Made by a program: the position numbers and the translations under genes
The notes under the pieces: generated by a model
The model's input: only the letters and a program-made list of their open reading frames with translations
Told to the model about the DNA's origin: nothing
Database searches by the model: none
Shown: positions 8,342 through 17,367 of the stretch, piece by piece
Position numbering within the stretch: position 1 is the stretch's first letter
How the letters are laid out: each line of letters opens with the position of its first letter
Assembly: GCF_019049325.1 (NCBI RefSeq)
Contig: NZ_JAGMUO010000060.1
Coordinates: 66,681 to 130,680, forward strand
Reading direction: 5' to 3'
DNA: 64,000 nucleotides
DNA from: Streptomyces sp. AC512_CC834
GTDB taxonomy: Bacteria > Actinomycetota > Actinomycetes > Streptomycetales > Streptomycetaceae

Positions 8342-10740
8342 TACTGGCAGGCCTCGCAGGACTCGGGGTTTTCCAGGGAGCAGGCGACGGCGTCTTCGGG
8401 CGCCGGCTGCTGGGCGGGGACGGGGACGGGGGTGGTGGCTCGGGCGGCCGCGCGGGCGATCCGGGTCGCCGGGCGCGAGCGCAGGTAGTACGTGGTCTTC
8501 AGGCCCTGCTTCCAGGCGTAGGCGTACATCGAGGAGAGCTTCCCGATGGTCGGCGTCTCCAGGAACAGGTTCAGCGACTGCGCCTGGTCGAGGTACGGGG
8601 TGCGGGCGGCGGCCATGTCGATCAGGCCGCGCTGCGGGATCTCCCAGGCGGTGCGGTACAGCGCGCGCACGTCCTCGGGGATCCAGGAGAAGCCCTGCAC
8701 CGAGCCGTTCGCCTCGCGCAGCGCCTCCCTGGTGCGGGCGTCCCACACGCCGAGCCGCTTGAGGTCGTCCACCAGGTACGAGTTGACCTGGAGGAACTCC
8801 CCGGACAGCGTCTCGCGTTTGAAGAGGTTGGACACCTGCGGCTCGATGCACTCGTAGACACCGGCGATGGAGGCGATGGTGGCGGTCGGCGCGATGGCCA
8901 GGAGCAGGGAGTTGCGCAGCCCGGTGGTGGCCATGCGCGCGCGCAGCGCGGCCCAGCGCTCCGGCCAGGTGAACTCGACGCCGTAGTGGTCGGGGTGCAG
9001 CACGCCCCCGGCCGTACGGGTCTTGTCCCAGGCGGGCGCGGGGCCGGCCCGCTCGGCGAGGTCGGCGGACGTCTCGTACGCCGCGAGCATGATCCGCTCG
9101 GCGATGCGGGTGGAGAGCACCTTCGCCTCGGGCGAGTCGAAGGGCAGGCGGAGCTGGAAGAAGACGTCCTGGAGGCCCATCGCGCCCAGGCCGACCGGGC
9201 GCCAGCGGGCGTTGGAGCGGCCCGCCTGCTCGGTCGGGTAGAAGTTGTTGTCGACGACCCGGTCCAGGAAGGTGACGGCGGTGCGGACGGTGGCGTCCAG
9301 CCGCTCCCAGTCGATGTCACCCCTCGCGCGGTCGACGAACGCGCCGAGGTTGACCGAGCCCAGGTTGCAGACCGCCGTCTCGCCGTCGTCGGTGACCTCC
9401 AGGATCTCCGTGCAGAGGTTGGAGGAGTGGACGACGTGACCGGGGGTCGCCGTCTGGTTCGCCGTGCGGTTGGCGGTGTCCTTGAAGGTCATCCAGCCGT
9501 TGCCGGTCTGCGCGAGGGTGCGCATCATGCGGCCGTACAGCTCCCGGGCCGGGAGTGTCCTGCGGGCCAGGCCCCTCGCCTCGGCGGCGCGGTAGGCCGC
9601 GTCGAACTCCTCGCCCCACAGGTCGGTCAGCTCCGGCACGTCGGCGGGGGAGAACAGCGACCAGGGCCCGTCGGCGTCCACCCGGCGCATGAACTCGTCC
9701 GGGATCCAGTGCGCGAGGTTCAGGTTGTGCGTACGGCGGGCGTCCTCGCCGGTGTTGTCCCGCAGCTCCAGGAACTCCTCGATGTCCGCGTGCCAGGTCT
9801 CCAGGTAGACCGCCGCCGCGCCCTTGCGCCTGCCGCCCTGGTTCACGGCGGCGACCGAGGCGTCGAGCGTCTTCAGGAACGGGACGATGCCGTTGGAGTG
9901 CCCGTTGGTACCGCGGATCAGTGAACCGCGGGCGCGGACGCGGGAGTAGGCGATGCCGATGCCGCCGGCGTGCTTGGACAGGCGGGCGACCTGGTGGAGC
10001 CGGTCGTAGAGGGAGTCCAGCTCGTCCTTGGGGGAGTCCAGGAGGTAGCAGGACGACATCTGGGCGTGCCGGGTGCCGGAGTTGAACAGGGTGGGGGAGG
10101 AGGGCAGGTAGTCGAGGCGGCTCATCAGGCCGTAGAGCGCGGCGACCTCGTCCACCGAGCGGGGCGTGTCGTCCTCGGCGAGTCCGGCGGCGACGCGCAG
10201 CAGGAAGTGCTGGGGCGTCTCGATCGCCTTGCGGGTGATCGGGTGCCGGAGCAGGTAGCGGCTGTACAGGGTGCGCAGCCCGAAGTAGCCGAAACGGTCG
10301 TCGGCGGCCGTGTCGATCAGCGCGTCCAGCCGGTCGGCGTGCAGCCGTACGAACGCGGCGGTGCGGTCGGCGATCAGGCCCTCGCGGTGGCCGGTGGCGA
10401 CCGCTTCGGTGAAGGTGACGACGCCCTGGGAGGCGGCCTCGGCGCGGATGGCGATGGTCAGCAGCCTGGCGGCCAGCTTCGAGTAGACCGGGTCCTCCGA
10501 GATGAGCCCGGCCGCCGCCTCTGTCGCCAGCTCGCGCAGTTCGGACTCGTCCGCGTGGGCGGACCGGCCGCGCAGCGCGGCGCCGGCGACCCGCCCCGGG
10601 TCGGTGCCGGGGAGGTCGGCGGTCAGTCCGGTCAGGGTCCGCAGCAGGGCGGCACCGGGTCCGTCGGGTTCCTCGGTCACCGGCGTCGCTGAAGTCGTCA
10701 CCGGGGGCATGGAAGCCGGGTCGGCTGGCGCGATGGTCAC
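8341..10740 (-). CDS. nrdA: Class Ia ribonucleotide reductase, large (catalytic) subunit
   Basis: This 799-residue catalytic subunit reduces ribonucleoside diphosphates using active-site cysteines and an NrdB-derived radical. Cys segments characteristic of the family are SSCYLLD, SSNLCTEI and VCNLGSVN. The C-terminal tail has a Cys pair (ESCEACQ) that exchanges electrons with thioredoxin-like proteins. GTG 10740 is chosen because GAGGGAG lies just upstream; an internal ATG at MPPVTT is the alternative. The riboswitch upstream means expression falls when adenosylcobalamin is plentiful, when a B12-dependent class II enzyme can serve instead (known for S. coelicolor). Confidence 0.94.
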   Translation of the reverse strand: MTIAPADPASMPPVTTSATPVTEEPDGPGAALLRTLTGLTADLPGTDPGRVAGAALRGRSAHADESELRELATEAAAGLISEDPVYSKLAARLLTIAIRAEAASQGVVTFTEAVATGHREGLIADRTAAFVRLHADRLDALIDTAADDRFGYFGLRTLYSRYLLRHPITRKAIETPQHFLLRVAAGLAEDDTPRSVDEVAALYGLMSRLDYLPSSPTLFNSGTRHAQMSSCYLLDSPKDELDSLYDRLHQVARLSKHAGGIGIAYSRVRARGSLIRGTNGHSNGIVPFLKTLDASVAAVNQGGRRKGAAAVYLETWHADIEEFLELRDNTGEDARRTHNLNLAHWIPDEFMRRVDADGPWSLFSPADVPELTDLWGEEFDAAYRAAEARGLARRTLPARELYGRMMRTLAQTGNGWMTFKDTANRTANQTATPGHVVHSSNLCTEILEVTDDGETAVCNLGSVNLGAFVDRARGDIDWERLDATVRTAVTFLDRVVDNNFYPTEQAGRSNARWRPVGLGAMGLQDVFFQLRLPFDSPEAKVLSTRIAERIMLAAYETSADLAERAGPAPAWDKTRTAGGVLHPDHYGVEFTWPERWAALRARMATTGLRNSLLLAIAPTATIASIAGVYECIEPQVSNLFKRETLSGEFLQVNSYLVDDLKRLGVWDARTREALREANGSVQGFSWIPEDVRALYRTAWEIPQRGLIDMAAARTPYLDQAQSLNLFLETPTIGKLSSMYAYAWKQGLKTTYYLRSRPATRIARAAARATTPVPVPAQQPAPEDAVACSLENPESCEACQ

Positions 10741-10867
10741 GTGGGGGCACTCCCTCGCTCGGCACGGGGCCTGGCGGAGGGCAGGGGGCAGCACACGAGC
10801 GCACGCGGCGTCGCGTCCACCGGCCCACTCCACGAGGCCCGGACGTCATGGCACCCGGACCGGGACG

Positions 10868-11040
10868 GCCGGGCACACTGTCGGCAGGTCCTCGGACTCA
10901 AGCCAGTGCGCGCTCACGTGGGAGACACGGATACGCGAACACGCACAACTACACCGTTGCGGGACAGTTCCGGATTCGCACCGGATTCCCCTGCGGCGAC
11001 AGCGAGCATGAGCATACATCTTGTGCCGGGCTCCGCCAGC
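10868..11040 (-). ncRNA. Cobalamin (B12) riboswitch in the nrdABS leader
   Basis: Read on the minus strand, the leader contains a B12-box-like core (complement of about 10951-10991) with GAATCCGG, GGGACAG-complement and GCAACGGTG elements, followed by a 3' segment reading AGTCCGAGGACCTGCC (complement of about 10883-10898), the usual closing part of the element. A B12 riboswitch for this operon is known in S. coelicolor. The core is clear; the outer boundaries are estimated. The promoter should lie between 11040 and the acetyltransferase gene at 11105. The remaining leader up to nrdA (10741-10867) would carry the expression platform. Confidence 0.88.
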
Positions 11041-11104
11041 ACCCCCAGATGTTGTGTCCCGAGGGCGCGTCGAGCCTGCGTCGGCGCGTCAGAGCGTCGG
11101 CGCG

Positions 11105-11611
11105 TCAGAGTGTCAGTCGGTAGGCGAGGAGAGTGACGCCGTCCAGCTCCGGCAGCGGGTTCCAGTCGCGGCCGGGCGCGCGGGTGAAGCCCAGACGCTC
11201 GTAGAGGCGGTGGGCGGTGCGCATGGCGCGCTGGGTCGACAGCACGATGCCGGTACAGCCCTCGACCGCCCGCGCCCGGTCGACGCAGGCCCGTACGAGG
11301 GCCTCGCCGGCCCCGCGTCCGCGTGCGTCGTGGGCGACGGCGAGCATGCGTATCTCGGCCTCGCCTGACCGGGCGATGTCCGCCATGGGGCCGCCGGACG
11401 GCACGAAGGTCACCCCGCCGAGCACCCGGCCGTCCGCCGCGGCGACCAGCACCTCGGCGGCCGCCGCCCGCTTGGCCACGTCGCGCAACTCGCCGAGATA
11501 GGCGTCGCTCTCGCCGAAGTCGAGGAGGCCGTCGCGCAGATAGGCCTGCGCGGTGATCTCGCCGACCGGGTCGTACTCCTGGGCCGTCGCCTGCCGGATC
11601 ACGAAGTCCAT
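11105..11611 (-). CDS. GNAT-family N-acetyltransferase
   Basis: This 168-residue protein has the acetyl-CoA binding signature VAHDARGRGAGEALV (R/Q-x-x-G-x-G/A type) and the YERLGF segment typical of GNAT enzymes. ATG 11611 is preferred because the family's beta strand (DFVIRQAT) starts right there; a TTG ten codons upstream is possible. The substrate cannot be read from sequence. Its last codons lie inside two direct copies of a gtcggcgcgtcagag unit (about 11080-11111), so its 3' end abuts the nrdA promoter zone. Confidence 0.85.
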   Translation of the reverse strand: MDFVIRQATAQEYDPVGEITAQAYLRDGLLDFGESDAYLGELRDVAKRAAAAEVLVAAADGRVLGGVTFVPSGGPMADIARSGEAEIRMLAVAHDARGRGAGEALVRACVDRARAVEGCTGIVLSTQRAMRTAHRLYERLGFTRAPGRDWNPLPELDGVTLLAYRLTL

Positions 11612-11642
11612 GACGTCGAGTGTGCCCCACGGGTACGACAAC

Positions 11643-11668
11643 GGGCCGCCGGATTTCTCCGGCGGCCC
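11643..11668 (-). terminator. Hairpin between symporter operon and acetyltransferase
   Basis: GGGCCGCCGGA (11643-11653) and TCCGGCGGCCC (11658-11668) are perfect 11-bp arms with a TTTC loop. The hairpin lies upstream of the acetyltransferase start and 22 bp past the symporter stop (minus strand), so it most likely ends the symporter transcript. Confidence 0.85.
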
Positions 11669-11690
11669 GCCTCGCGACCGGCGTCGGTGG

Positions 11691-13301
11691 TCAGTGCGAG
11701 CTGCCCGCCGTGGCCGGCGGCAGTTCCACCTGGACGCCCGGGTCGCCGGCGTCGGCCGTGTAGTCGCCCGGCTTGGTCTCGTCGATGCCGTCGGGCGCCT
11801 TGGCCGCCCGCAGGACGAAGGTCAGGACCACGGTGACCAGGACGTTCAGCACGAAGGCGGTGAGACCGATGTAGCCGATCTCGCCGATGCCGGGGATCTC
11901 GTCGGAGGAGCCGCCGAAGTGCGCCTGCGTCGGCGAGGCCACCCCGTAGGCCGCGACCGTGCCGTAGACCATGCCGACCGCCCAGCCGCCGAGCAGCGCC
12001 CAGCGGTGGAACCAGCGGGTGAACAGGCCGCCGACCAGGGCCGGGAAGGTCTGCAGGATCCAGATGCCGCCGAGCAACTGGAAGTTGATCGCGACCGTCT
12101 TGTCCATGCCCAGGACGAAGATCAGCGCGCCCACCTTCACCAGCAGCGACACCAGCTTGGAGACCTTCGTCTCCTGCTGCGGCGTGGCGTCCGGCTTGAT
12201 GAAGTCCTTGTAGATGTTGCGGGTGAAGAGGTTCGCGGCCGCGATCGACATGATCGCCGCCGGGACCAGGGCACCGATGCCGATCGCCGCGAAGGCCACG
12301 CCGGCGAACCAGTCCGGGAACATGTTCTCGAAGAGCTGCGGAATCGCCAGTTGTCCGTTGTCCACCTTGACCCCGGCCGCGATCGCCATGAAGCCCAGCA
12401 GCGCGAGCAGACCCAGCATCAGCGAGTACAGCGGCAGGATCGTGGTGTTGCGCCGGATCACGTTACGGCTGCGCGAGGACAGCGTCGCGGTGATCGAGTG
12501 CGGGTACATGAACAGGGCCAGCGCCGAGCCGAGCGCGAGGGTCGCGTACGTCCACTGGCCCCCCGCGTCCGGCACCACGCCGCCCTTGCCCGACTCGGCG
12601 AACTTGTCGCTCGCCGACGCGAAGATGTCGTCGAAGCCGCCCAGCTTGATCGGGATGTAGATGATCGCCACCGCGATCACGATGTAGATCAGCGTGTCCT
12701 TCACGAACGCGATCAGCGCGGGCGCGCGCAGCCCCGACGAGTAGGTGTACGCCGCCAGCACGGCGAAGGCGATCAGCAGGGGCAGGTCCTTGACGAACCA
12801 GTTGGTGTCGTCGCCGCCGCCGAGGCCCATCACGTCAAGGACGGCCTGGATGCCGACGAGCTGGAGCGCGATGTACGGCATGGTCGCCAGGATGCCGGTG
12901 ATGGCGACCGCCAGCGACAGGCCCTTCGAGCCGAACCGGCCGCGCACGAAGTCCGAGGTCGTCACGTACCCGTGCTTGTGCGAGACCGACCACAGGCGGG
13001 GCAGGAAGGTGAAGATCAGGGGGTAGACCAGGATCGTGTACGGCACCGCGAAGAAGCCGGCCGCGCCCGCCGCGTAGATCGCCGCCGGGACGGCCACGAA
13101 GGTGTACGCCGTGTACAGGTCGCCGCCCAGCAGGAACCAGGTGACCCAGGTGCCGAACGAGCGGCCGCCGAGGCCCCACTCGTCGAGGCTCTGCTCGTCC
13201 GCGGCCCGGCGCCAGCGGGCGGCCAGGAAGCCCATGGCGGTGACGATCACGAAGAAGAAGATGAAGACGGCGAGTGCGACGCCGTTCACGCCGTCGTTCA
13301 T
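11691..13301 (-). CDS. Sodium:solute symporter family permease (MctP-like)
   Basis: This 536-residue integral membrane protein has about 13 hydrophobic segments and sodium:solute symporter hallmarks (a polar LGGRSFGTWVTWFLLGG loop near the first helices, and GIGALVPAAIMSIAAANLFTR in the middle). Pairing with a short two-helix protein directly upstream is typical of monocarboxylate/pyruvate-type symporters such as MctP, so a small organic acid is a reasonable substrate guess. The ATG overlaps the upstream gene's stop by 4 nt. The C-terminus is an acidic, Gly/Asp-rich cytoplasmic tail. Confidence 0.88.
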   Translation of the reverse strand: MNDGVNGVALAVFIFFFVIVTAMGFLAARWRRAADEQSLDEWGLGGRSFGTWVTWFLLGGDLYTAYTFVAVPAAIYAAGAAGFFAVPYTILVYPLIFTFLPRLWSVSHKHGYVTTSDFVRGRFGSKGLSLAVAITGILATMPYIALQLVGIQAVLDVMGLGGGDDTNWFVKDLPLLIAFAVLAAYTYSSGLRAPALIAFVKDTLIYIVIAVAIIYIPIKLGGFDDIFASASDKFAESGKGGVVPDAGGQWTYATLALGSALALFMYPHSITATLSSRSRNVIRRNTTILPLYSLMLGLLALLGFMAIAAGVKVDNGQLAIPQLFENMFPDWFAGVAFAAIGIGALVPAAIMSIAAANLFTRNIYKDFIKPDATPQQETKVSKLVSLLVKVGALIFVLGMDKTVAINFQLLGGIWILQTFPALVGGLFTRWFHRWALLGGWAVGMVYGTVAAYGVASPTQAHFGGSSDEIPGIGEIGYIGLTAFVLNVLVTVVLTFVLRAAKAPDGIDETKPGDYTADAGDPGVQVELPPATAGSSH

Positions 13302-13588
13302 CGCGAGTCACCGCCCTTCGGGGTGGAGTGGGCGGCGGCGGAGTGGGCGGCACGCCCGCGCTGGTCGCGCTGCCACAGCTTGTACGCGGTCACCGTCAGC
13401 ACGGTGGAGATCAGCACCCATGCCATCTGGTACCAGTAGAAGAACGGGATGCCGATGAAGGCCGGGTCCGTCTTCGTGTACGAGCCGACCCACAGCATGG
13501 CGACGAACGGTGCGACGAGACAGAGGCCGATGACGACGCGCACCGGCGTCACCACCGGCTCTCTGCTCACTTCTGTGTCTTCTGACAT
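13298..13588 (-). CDS. DUF3311-type small membrane protein
   Basis: This 96-residue protein has two hydrophobic helices (about 16-36 and 50-70) and short polar ends. Proteins of this type precede MctP-like symporters and are thought to be accessory subunits (family knowledge). The 4-nt overlap with the permease indicates coupled translation. Its upstream 190 bp before the dasR stop should hold the operon promoter. Confidence 0.85.
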   Translation of the reverse strand: MSEDTEVSREPVVTPVRVVIGLCLVAPFVAMLWVGSYTKTDPAFIGIPFFYWYQMAWVLISTVLTVTAYKLWQRDQRGRAAHSAAAHSTPKGGDSR

Positions 13589-13747
13589 GCGGCGGCTCCG
13601 TTCCCTCGCTGATCACCTCGTGCAGTGCGCACGAAAATGTAGGTGACGGCGTCGAGACAGCGGAAGACCTCGTCCGTATATCGGTCCTCAACTGCAACTT
13701 CACGCCCGCGAGCGTGGTGGTACGGCCGGAGATATGCCGGATATGTC

Positions 13748-13790
13748 CCAGTCCTGGGCCCTGGTCCTGAGTCCTAGTCCTAGTCCTGGG
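13748..13790. repeat. Tandem hexamer-like repeat at the dasR 3' end
   Basis: Several near copies of agtcct (CAGGAC/TAGGAC on the minus strand) run across and past the dasR stop codon. Flanking CCCAG/CCTGGG blocks could fold it into a loose hairpin. It may act in termination, but I see no perfect stem. Confidence 0.5.
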
Positions 13791-14544
13791 GGCGCTTGAG
13801 GCGGGCCACGAACTTGTAGCGGTCGCCCCGGTACACCGAGCGCACCCACTCCACCGGCTGGCCGGTGCGGTCCTGCGAGTGCCGGGAGAGCATCAGCATG
13901 GGCAGGCCCACGTCGGTGCCGAGCAGGCCGGCCTCGCGCGGGGTCGCCAGGGAGGTCTCGATGGTCTCCTCGGCCTCGGCGAGATGGACGTCGTACACCT
14001 CGGCGAGCGCGGTGTAGAGGGAGGTGTACTTCACCAGGGAACGGCGCAGGGCCGGAAAGCGCTTCGCGCTGAGGTGAGTGGTCTCGATGGCCATCGGCTC
14101 GGCGTTGGCCATGCGCAGCCGCTCGATGCGCAGCACCCTGCCGCCGGCCGTGATGTCCAGCAGTCCGGCGAGCCGGTCGTCGGCGGTGATGTAGCCGATG
14201 TCCAGGAGCTGTGAGGTGGGTTCGAGCCCCTGCGCCCGCATGTCCTCGGTGTACGAGGTGAGTTGCAGCGCCTGTGACACCTTGGGCTTGGCGACGAAGG
14301 TGCCCTTGCCCTGGATGCGCTCCAGACGGCCCTCGACGACCAGTTCCTGAAGGGCCTGGCGCACGGTCGTGCGCGAGGTGTCGAACTCGGCGGCCAGGGT
14401 GCGCTCCGGCGGGACCGGCGTGCCCGGTGTCTGTGTCCGGGTCATGTCGAGCAGATGCTTCTTCAGACGGTAGTACTTGGGCACGCGCGCGGTACGGACG
14501 GTCGCCCCACCCTCGTTCTCCGCACTGCTGACGTCGGTGCTCAT
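13780..14544 (-). CDS. dasR: DasR, GntR/HutC-family repressor of amino-sugar metabolism
   Basis: DasR is the global regulator of N-acetylglucosamine and chitin use and of development and antibiotic production in Streptomyces. It binds dre sites and releases DNA when glucosamine-6-phosphate binds. This 254-residue protein has the GntR winged helix (about 20-90, with FDTSRTTVRQALQELV and QGKGTFVA) and a C-terminal UTRA effector domain. It is transcribed away from dasA; the 461-bp gap carries dre-like sites. The ATG follows GGAAGG. Same length and position as in S. coelicolor, so identity is nearly certain. Confidence 0.96.
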   Translation of the reverse strand: MSTDVSSAENEGGATVRTARVPKYYRLKKHLLDMTRTQTPGTPVPPERTLAAEFDTSRTTVRQALQELVVEGRLERIQGKGTFVAKPKVSQALQLTSYTEDMRAQGLEPTSQLLDIGYITADDRLAGLLDITAGGRVLRIERLRMANAEPMAIETTHLSAKRFPALRRSLVKYTSLYTALAEVYDVHLAEAEETIETSLATPREAGLLGTDVGLPMLMLSRHSQDRTGQPVEWVRSVYRGDRYKFVARLKRPQD

Positions 14545-14676
14545 GCTCTGCCTTCCCGGCTCCGGGTGCCGAAGCGACCGCTATCCCTGTCGGCCACGGC
14601 TCACATCGTGGCACGGCTTCGTGCCGGGATGACCCCGCACGCTCCGTGATCCCCTCTGTATACCTCCGAGGCCCCC

Positions 14677-14692
14677 CTTGGTCTAGTCCACA
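14677..14692. promoter_or_regulatory. dre-like DasR site nearer dasR
   Basis: CTTGGTCTAGTCCACA keeps the TGGTCTAG-CCA core of the DasR consensus (ACTGGTCTAGACCACT). It lies 133 bp upstream of dasR and so is well placed for autoregulation. The rest of the 14545-15005 gap has no gene that I can see. Confidence 0.8.
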
Positions 14693-14877
14693 GGTGGGTT
14701 CGACGTCGCTGGTACGCGCGTTCGGGGCCGCTCGGAGTCGTTCGGGCATGTCGTTCGGCGGGTGGTGGTACACCCGTCCCGGTCCGCCCGATCTGTGGCT
14801 TGCGCAATGAAAGGTCCCTGCATATCTCGGTCCCATCACGGACGGCCGGACTGAGTTTGAACACCCTTGACAGGCCT

Positions 14878-14893
14878 ATTGGTCTGGGCCAAG
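14878..14893. promoter_or_regulatory. dre-like DasR site upstream of dasA (1)
   Basis: ATTGGTCTGGGCCAAG is a good match to the DasR consensus, with the TTGGTC/GCCAA arms intact. It lies 113 bp before the dasA start. Confidence 0.8.
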
Positions 14894-14901
14894 CTCCCCG
14901 T

Positions 14902-14917
14902 ACTGGTCTACACCATT
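14902..14917. promoter_or_regulatory. dre-like DasR site upstream of dasA (2)
   Basis: ACTGGTCTACACCATT is a strong dre match, and a weaker half-site (ATTGGTCC) overlaps its end. Centres of the two dasA sites are 24 bp apart, about two helical turns, which would favour side-by-side binding of DasR dimers. Confidence 0.88.
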
Positions 14918-15005
14918 GGTCCAGGTCCCGGCCCCATGGGCGGTCCGCGTCGACGAGCAACCGCGGGGAGGCAGGGGGGTTTGTGGCATCCCTGAGGAGG
15001 ATGGC

Positions 15006-16283
15006 GTGAAGCGCAAGCTGATAGCCGCGATCGGTATCGCGGGCATGATGGTCTCGATCGCGGCATGTGGGGGCGACAGCGACGACGACGGCAAGAAGGC
15101 CGGGGCCGACGGCTACGCCGGCGAGACGCTCACCGTGTGGGTGATGGACGGGTCCTCGCCGGACCAGTGGCAGAAGGACGTCGCCGCGGAGTTCGAGAAG
15201 AAGACCAAGGCCAAGGTCAAGTTCGAGGTCCAGCAGTGGAACGGCATCCAGCAGAAGCTGACCACTGCCCTGTCCGAGGAGAACCCGCCGGACGTCTTCG
15301 AGATCGGCAACACCCAGACCCCGGCGTACGCCAAGACCGGCGGCCTCGCGGAGCTGGCCGACCTGAAGAGCTCGATCGGCGCGGACTGGTCCGAGACCCT
15401 CAACGAGTCGTCCGTGTTCGAGGGCAAGCAGTACGCGGCGCCGTGGTTCGTGGTCAACCGCGTGGTCGTCTACAACAAGAAGATCTGGGCGGACGCGGGC
15501 ATCAAGGAGACGCCCAAGACCCGCGACGAGTTCTACAACGACCTCAAGACGATCGGCGAGAAGACCGAGGCCGAGCCGATCTACCTGCCGGGTCAGAACT
15601 GGTACCACTTCGTGGGCCTCGCGATCGGCGAGGGTGCCGAACTGGTCAAGAAGGACGGCGACAAGTACGTCTCCAACCTCGACGACCCGAAGATCGCCGC
15701 CGCGATGGAGACCTACAAGAAGTTCCAGTCGCTGTCCAAGGCGCCCAAGGACAAGGACGAGGCCACCCCGCAGCAGGGTGAGGTCTTCGCCAACGGCAAG
15801 ACCGGTGCCTTCATCGGCATGGGCTGGGAAGCCGGCATCGCGATCGAGGCCAACCCGAAGATCGAGAAGGACATCGGCTACTTCACCATCCCGGGTGAGA
15901 CCGCCGACAAGCCCGAGGGCGTCTTCCTCGGCGGCTCCAACCTCGCCGTCGCGGCGGGCAGCAAGAAGCAGGACCTCGCCAAGGAGTTCCTGAAGATCGC
16001 GCTGTCCGACAAGAACGAGGGTGCGCTGGCCAAGGCCAACGGCGTCATCCCCAACAAGGACGCGCTGCAGAGCAACCTGAAGGGCAACGCCGCCGCGGAG
16101 GCCGCCGCGCCCGCCGCCGCCGGCGGTGGCACCACGCCCCTGATCCCGGAGTGGGCCGCGGTCGAGAACGCGCCCAACCCGATCAAGACCTACATGACCG
16201 CCGTGCTGAAGGGGAAGTCCCCGGCCGAGGCGGCCAAGCAGGTCGAGGACGAGTTCAACAAGCGCCTGTCGCAGCAGCAGTAA
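15006..16283 (+). CDS. dasA: DasA, sugar-binding lipoprotein of the chito-oligosaccharide ABC transporter
   Basis: DasA captures chitobiose/N-acetylglucosamine oligomers outside the membrane for the DasBC permease. The 425-residue protein begins with a lipoprotein signal (KRK, hydrophobic core, lipobox SIAAC with Cys at about residue 20). The rest is a family 1 extracellular solute-binding fold (LTVWVMDGSS strand, DVFEIGNTQTP, NGKTGAFIGMGWE). GTG 15006 is preceded by GAGGAGG; an ATG 5 nt earlier is out of frame. Upstream dre sites put it under DasR. A hairpin in the gap before dasB probably makes dasA more abundant than the permease mRNA. Confidence 0.95.
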   Translation: MKRKLIAAIGIAGMMVSIAACGGDSDDDGKKAGADGYAGETLTVWVMDGSSPDQWQKDVAAEFEKKTKAKVKFEVQQWNGIQQKLTTALSEENPPDVFEIGNTQTPAYAKTGGLAELADLKSSIGADWSETLNESSVFEGKQYAAPWFVVNRVVVYNKKIWADAGIKETPKTRDEFYNDLKTIGEKTEAEPIYLPGQNWYHFVGLAIGEGAELVKKDGDKYVSNLDDPKIAAAMETYKKFQSLSKAPKDKDEATPQQGEVFANGKTGAFIGMGWEAGIAIEANPKIEKDIGYFTIPGETADKPEGVFLGGSNLAVAAGSKKQDLAKEFLKIALSDKNEGALAKANGVIPNKDALQSNLKGNAAAEAAAPAAAGGGTTPLIPEWAAVENAPNPIKTYMTAVLKGKSPAEAAKQVEDEFNKRLSQQQ

Positions 16284-16293
16284 CACCGGGTCG

Positions 16294-16332
16294 GCCGGGG
16301 CGGGGCAGCCGTACGACGGCCCCCGCCCCGGC
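16294..16332 (+). terminator. Attenuating hairpin between dasA and dasB
   Basis: GCCGGGGCGGGG (16294-16305) and CCCCGCCCCGGC (16321-16332) are perfect 12-bp arms around a 15-nt loop, in the 97-bp dasA-dasB gap. It probably causes partial termination or protects the dasA 3' end, giving excess binding protein. Confidence 0.8.
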
Positions 16333-16380
16333 GACCGTACGCGGGTCGACGTACACAGGGCGAGAAGAGAGAACGCGAGC

Positions 16381-17367
16381 ATGACCGTGCAGACCGAACG
16401 GCCGCCCTCGGGCCCGGCGGACGTCCGCAAGACGGACGGCGGGGCATCCGGCGGGGCGGCGAAGAGAGCCGCGGCCCGTGCCGGCGGGCTCACCCCGTAC
16501 CTGTTGCTGCTGCCCGCCTGCGCGGCCACCGTGCTGCTGCTCGGCTGGCCGCTGGTGAAGGACGTGTTGCTGTCCTTCCAGAACCTCAACATGGGGCAGC
16601 TCATCCAGCATGTCACCGAGTGGAACGGGGTCGACAACTACAAGGAGACCCTCACCAACGAGGACTTCTGGCGGGTCACCGTCCGCTCGATCCTGTTCGC
16701 GGCGGTCAACGTCGTCCTGATCATGGTTCTGGGTACGCTGATCGGCCTCCTGCTCGCCCGCCTCGGCAAGCGGATGCGGTTCACCCTGCTGCTGGGCCTG
16801 ATTCTGGCCTGGGCCATGCCGATCGTGGCCGCCACCACCGTCTACAAGTGGCTGTTCGCCCAGCGCTTCGGCGTCGTCAACTGGGTCCTGGACAAGCTCG
16901 GCTGGCACTCCATGGCCGACTACAGTTGGACCAGCAGCCAGATGTCGACGTTCTTCGTCGTCACCCTGCTGATCGTGTGGATGTCCATCCCGTTCGTCGC
17001 GATCAACCTCTACGCGGCGACCACCACCATCTCGAAAGAGCTCTACGAGGCCGCGTCCCTCGACGGCGCCGGCGCCTGGCGGAGCTTCACCACGGTCACC
17101 ATGCCGTTCCTGCGGCCGTTCCTCTTCGCCACGACCTTCCTCGAGATCATCTGGGTCTTCAAGGCCTTCACGCAGGTCTACCTCATCAATGAAGGCGGAC
17201 CCAACCGTCTCACCGAGATCCTGCCCGTCTACGCCTACGTCGAGGGCGTCGGCAACCAGCACTACGGCATGGGCGCGGCGATCGCCGTCCTGACCATCCT
17301 GATCCTGCTCGGCCTGACTTCCTACTACCTCAGGATCGTGCTCAAGCAAGGGGAGGACGAGCTGTGA
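16381..17367 (+). CDS. dasB: DasB, ABC sugar permease
   Basis: This 328-residue permease has about six transmembrane helices, and the EAA loop that contacts the ATPase is visible (LYEAASLDGAGAWRSFTTVTMPFL). The cytosolic N-terminus of about 35 residues is basic and Gly/Ala-rich. It pairs with DasC through a GTGA stop-start overlap. No ATPase gene is present here; in Streptomyces the shared ATPase MsiK, encoded elsewhere, energises this transporter (established knowledge). Confidence 0.94.
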   Translation: MTVQTERPPSGPADVRKTDGGASGGAAKRAAARAGGLTPYLLLLPACAATVLLLGWPLVKDVLLSFQNLNMGQLIQHVTEWNGVDNYKETLTNEDFWRVTVRSILFAAVNVVLIMVLGTLIGLLLARLGKRMRFTLLLGLILAWAMPIVAATTVYKWLFAQRFGVVNWVLDKLGWHSMADYSWTSSQMSTFFVVTLLIVWMSIPFVAINLYAATTTISKELYEAASLDGAGAWRSFTTVTMPFLRPFLFATTFLEIIWVFKAFTQVYLINEGGPNRLTEILPVYAYVEGVGNQHYGMGAAIAVLTILILLGLTSYYLRIVLKQGEDEL

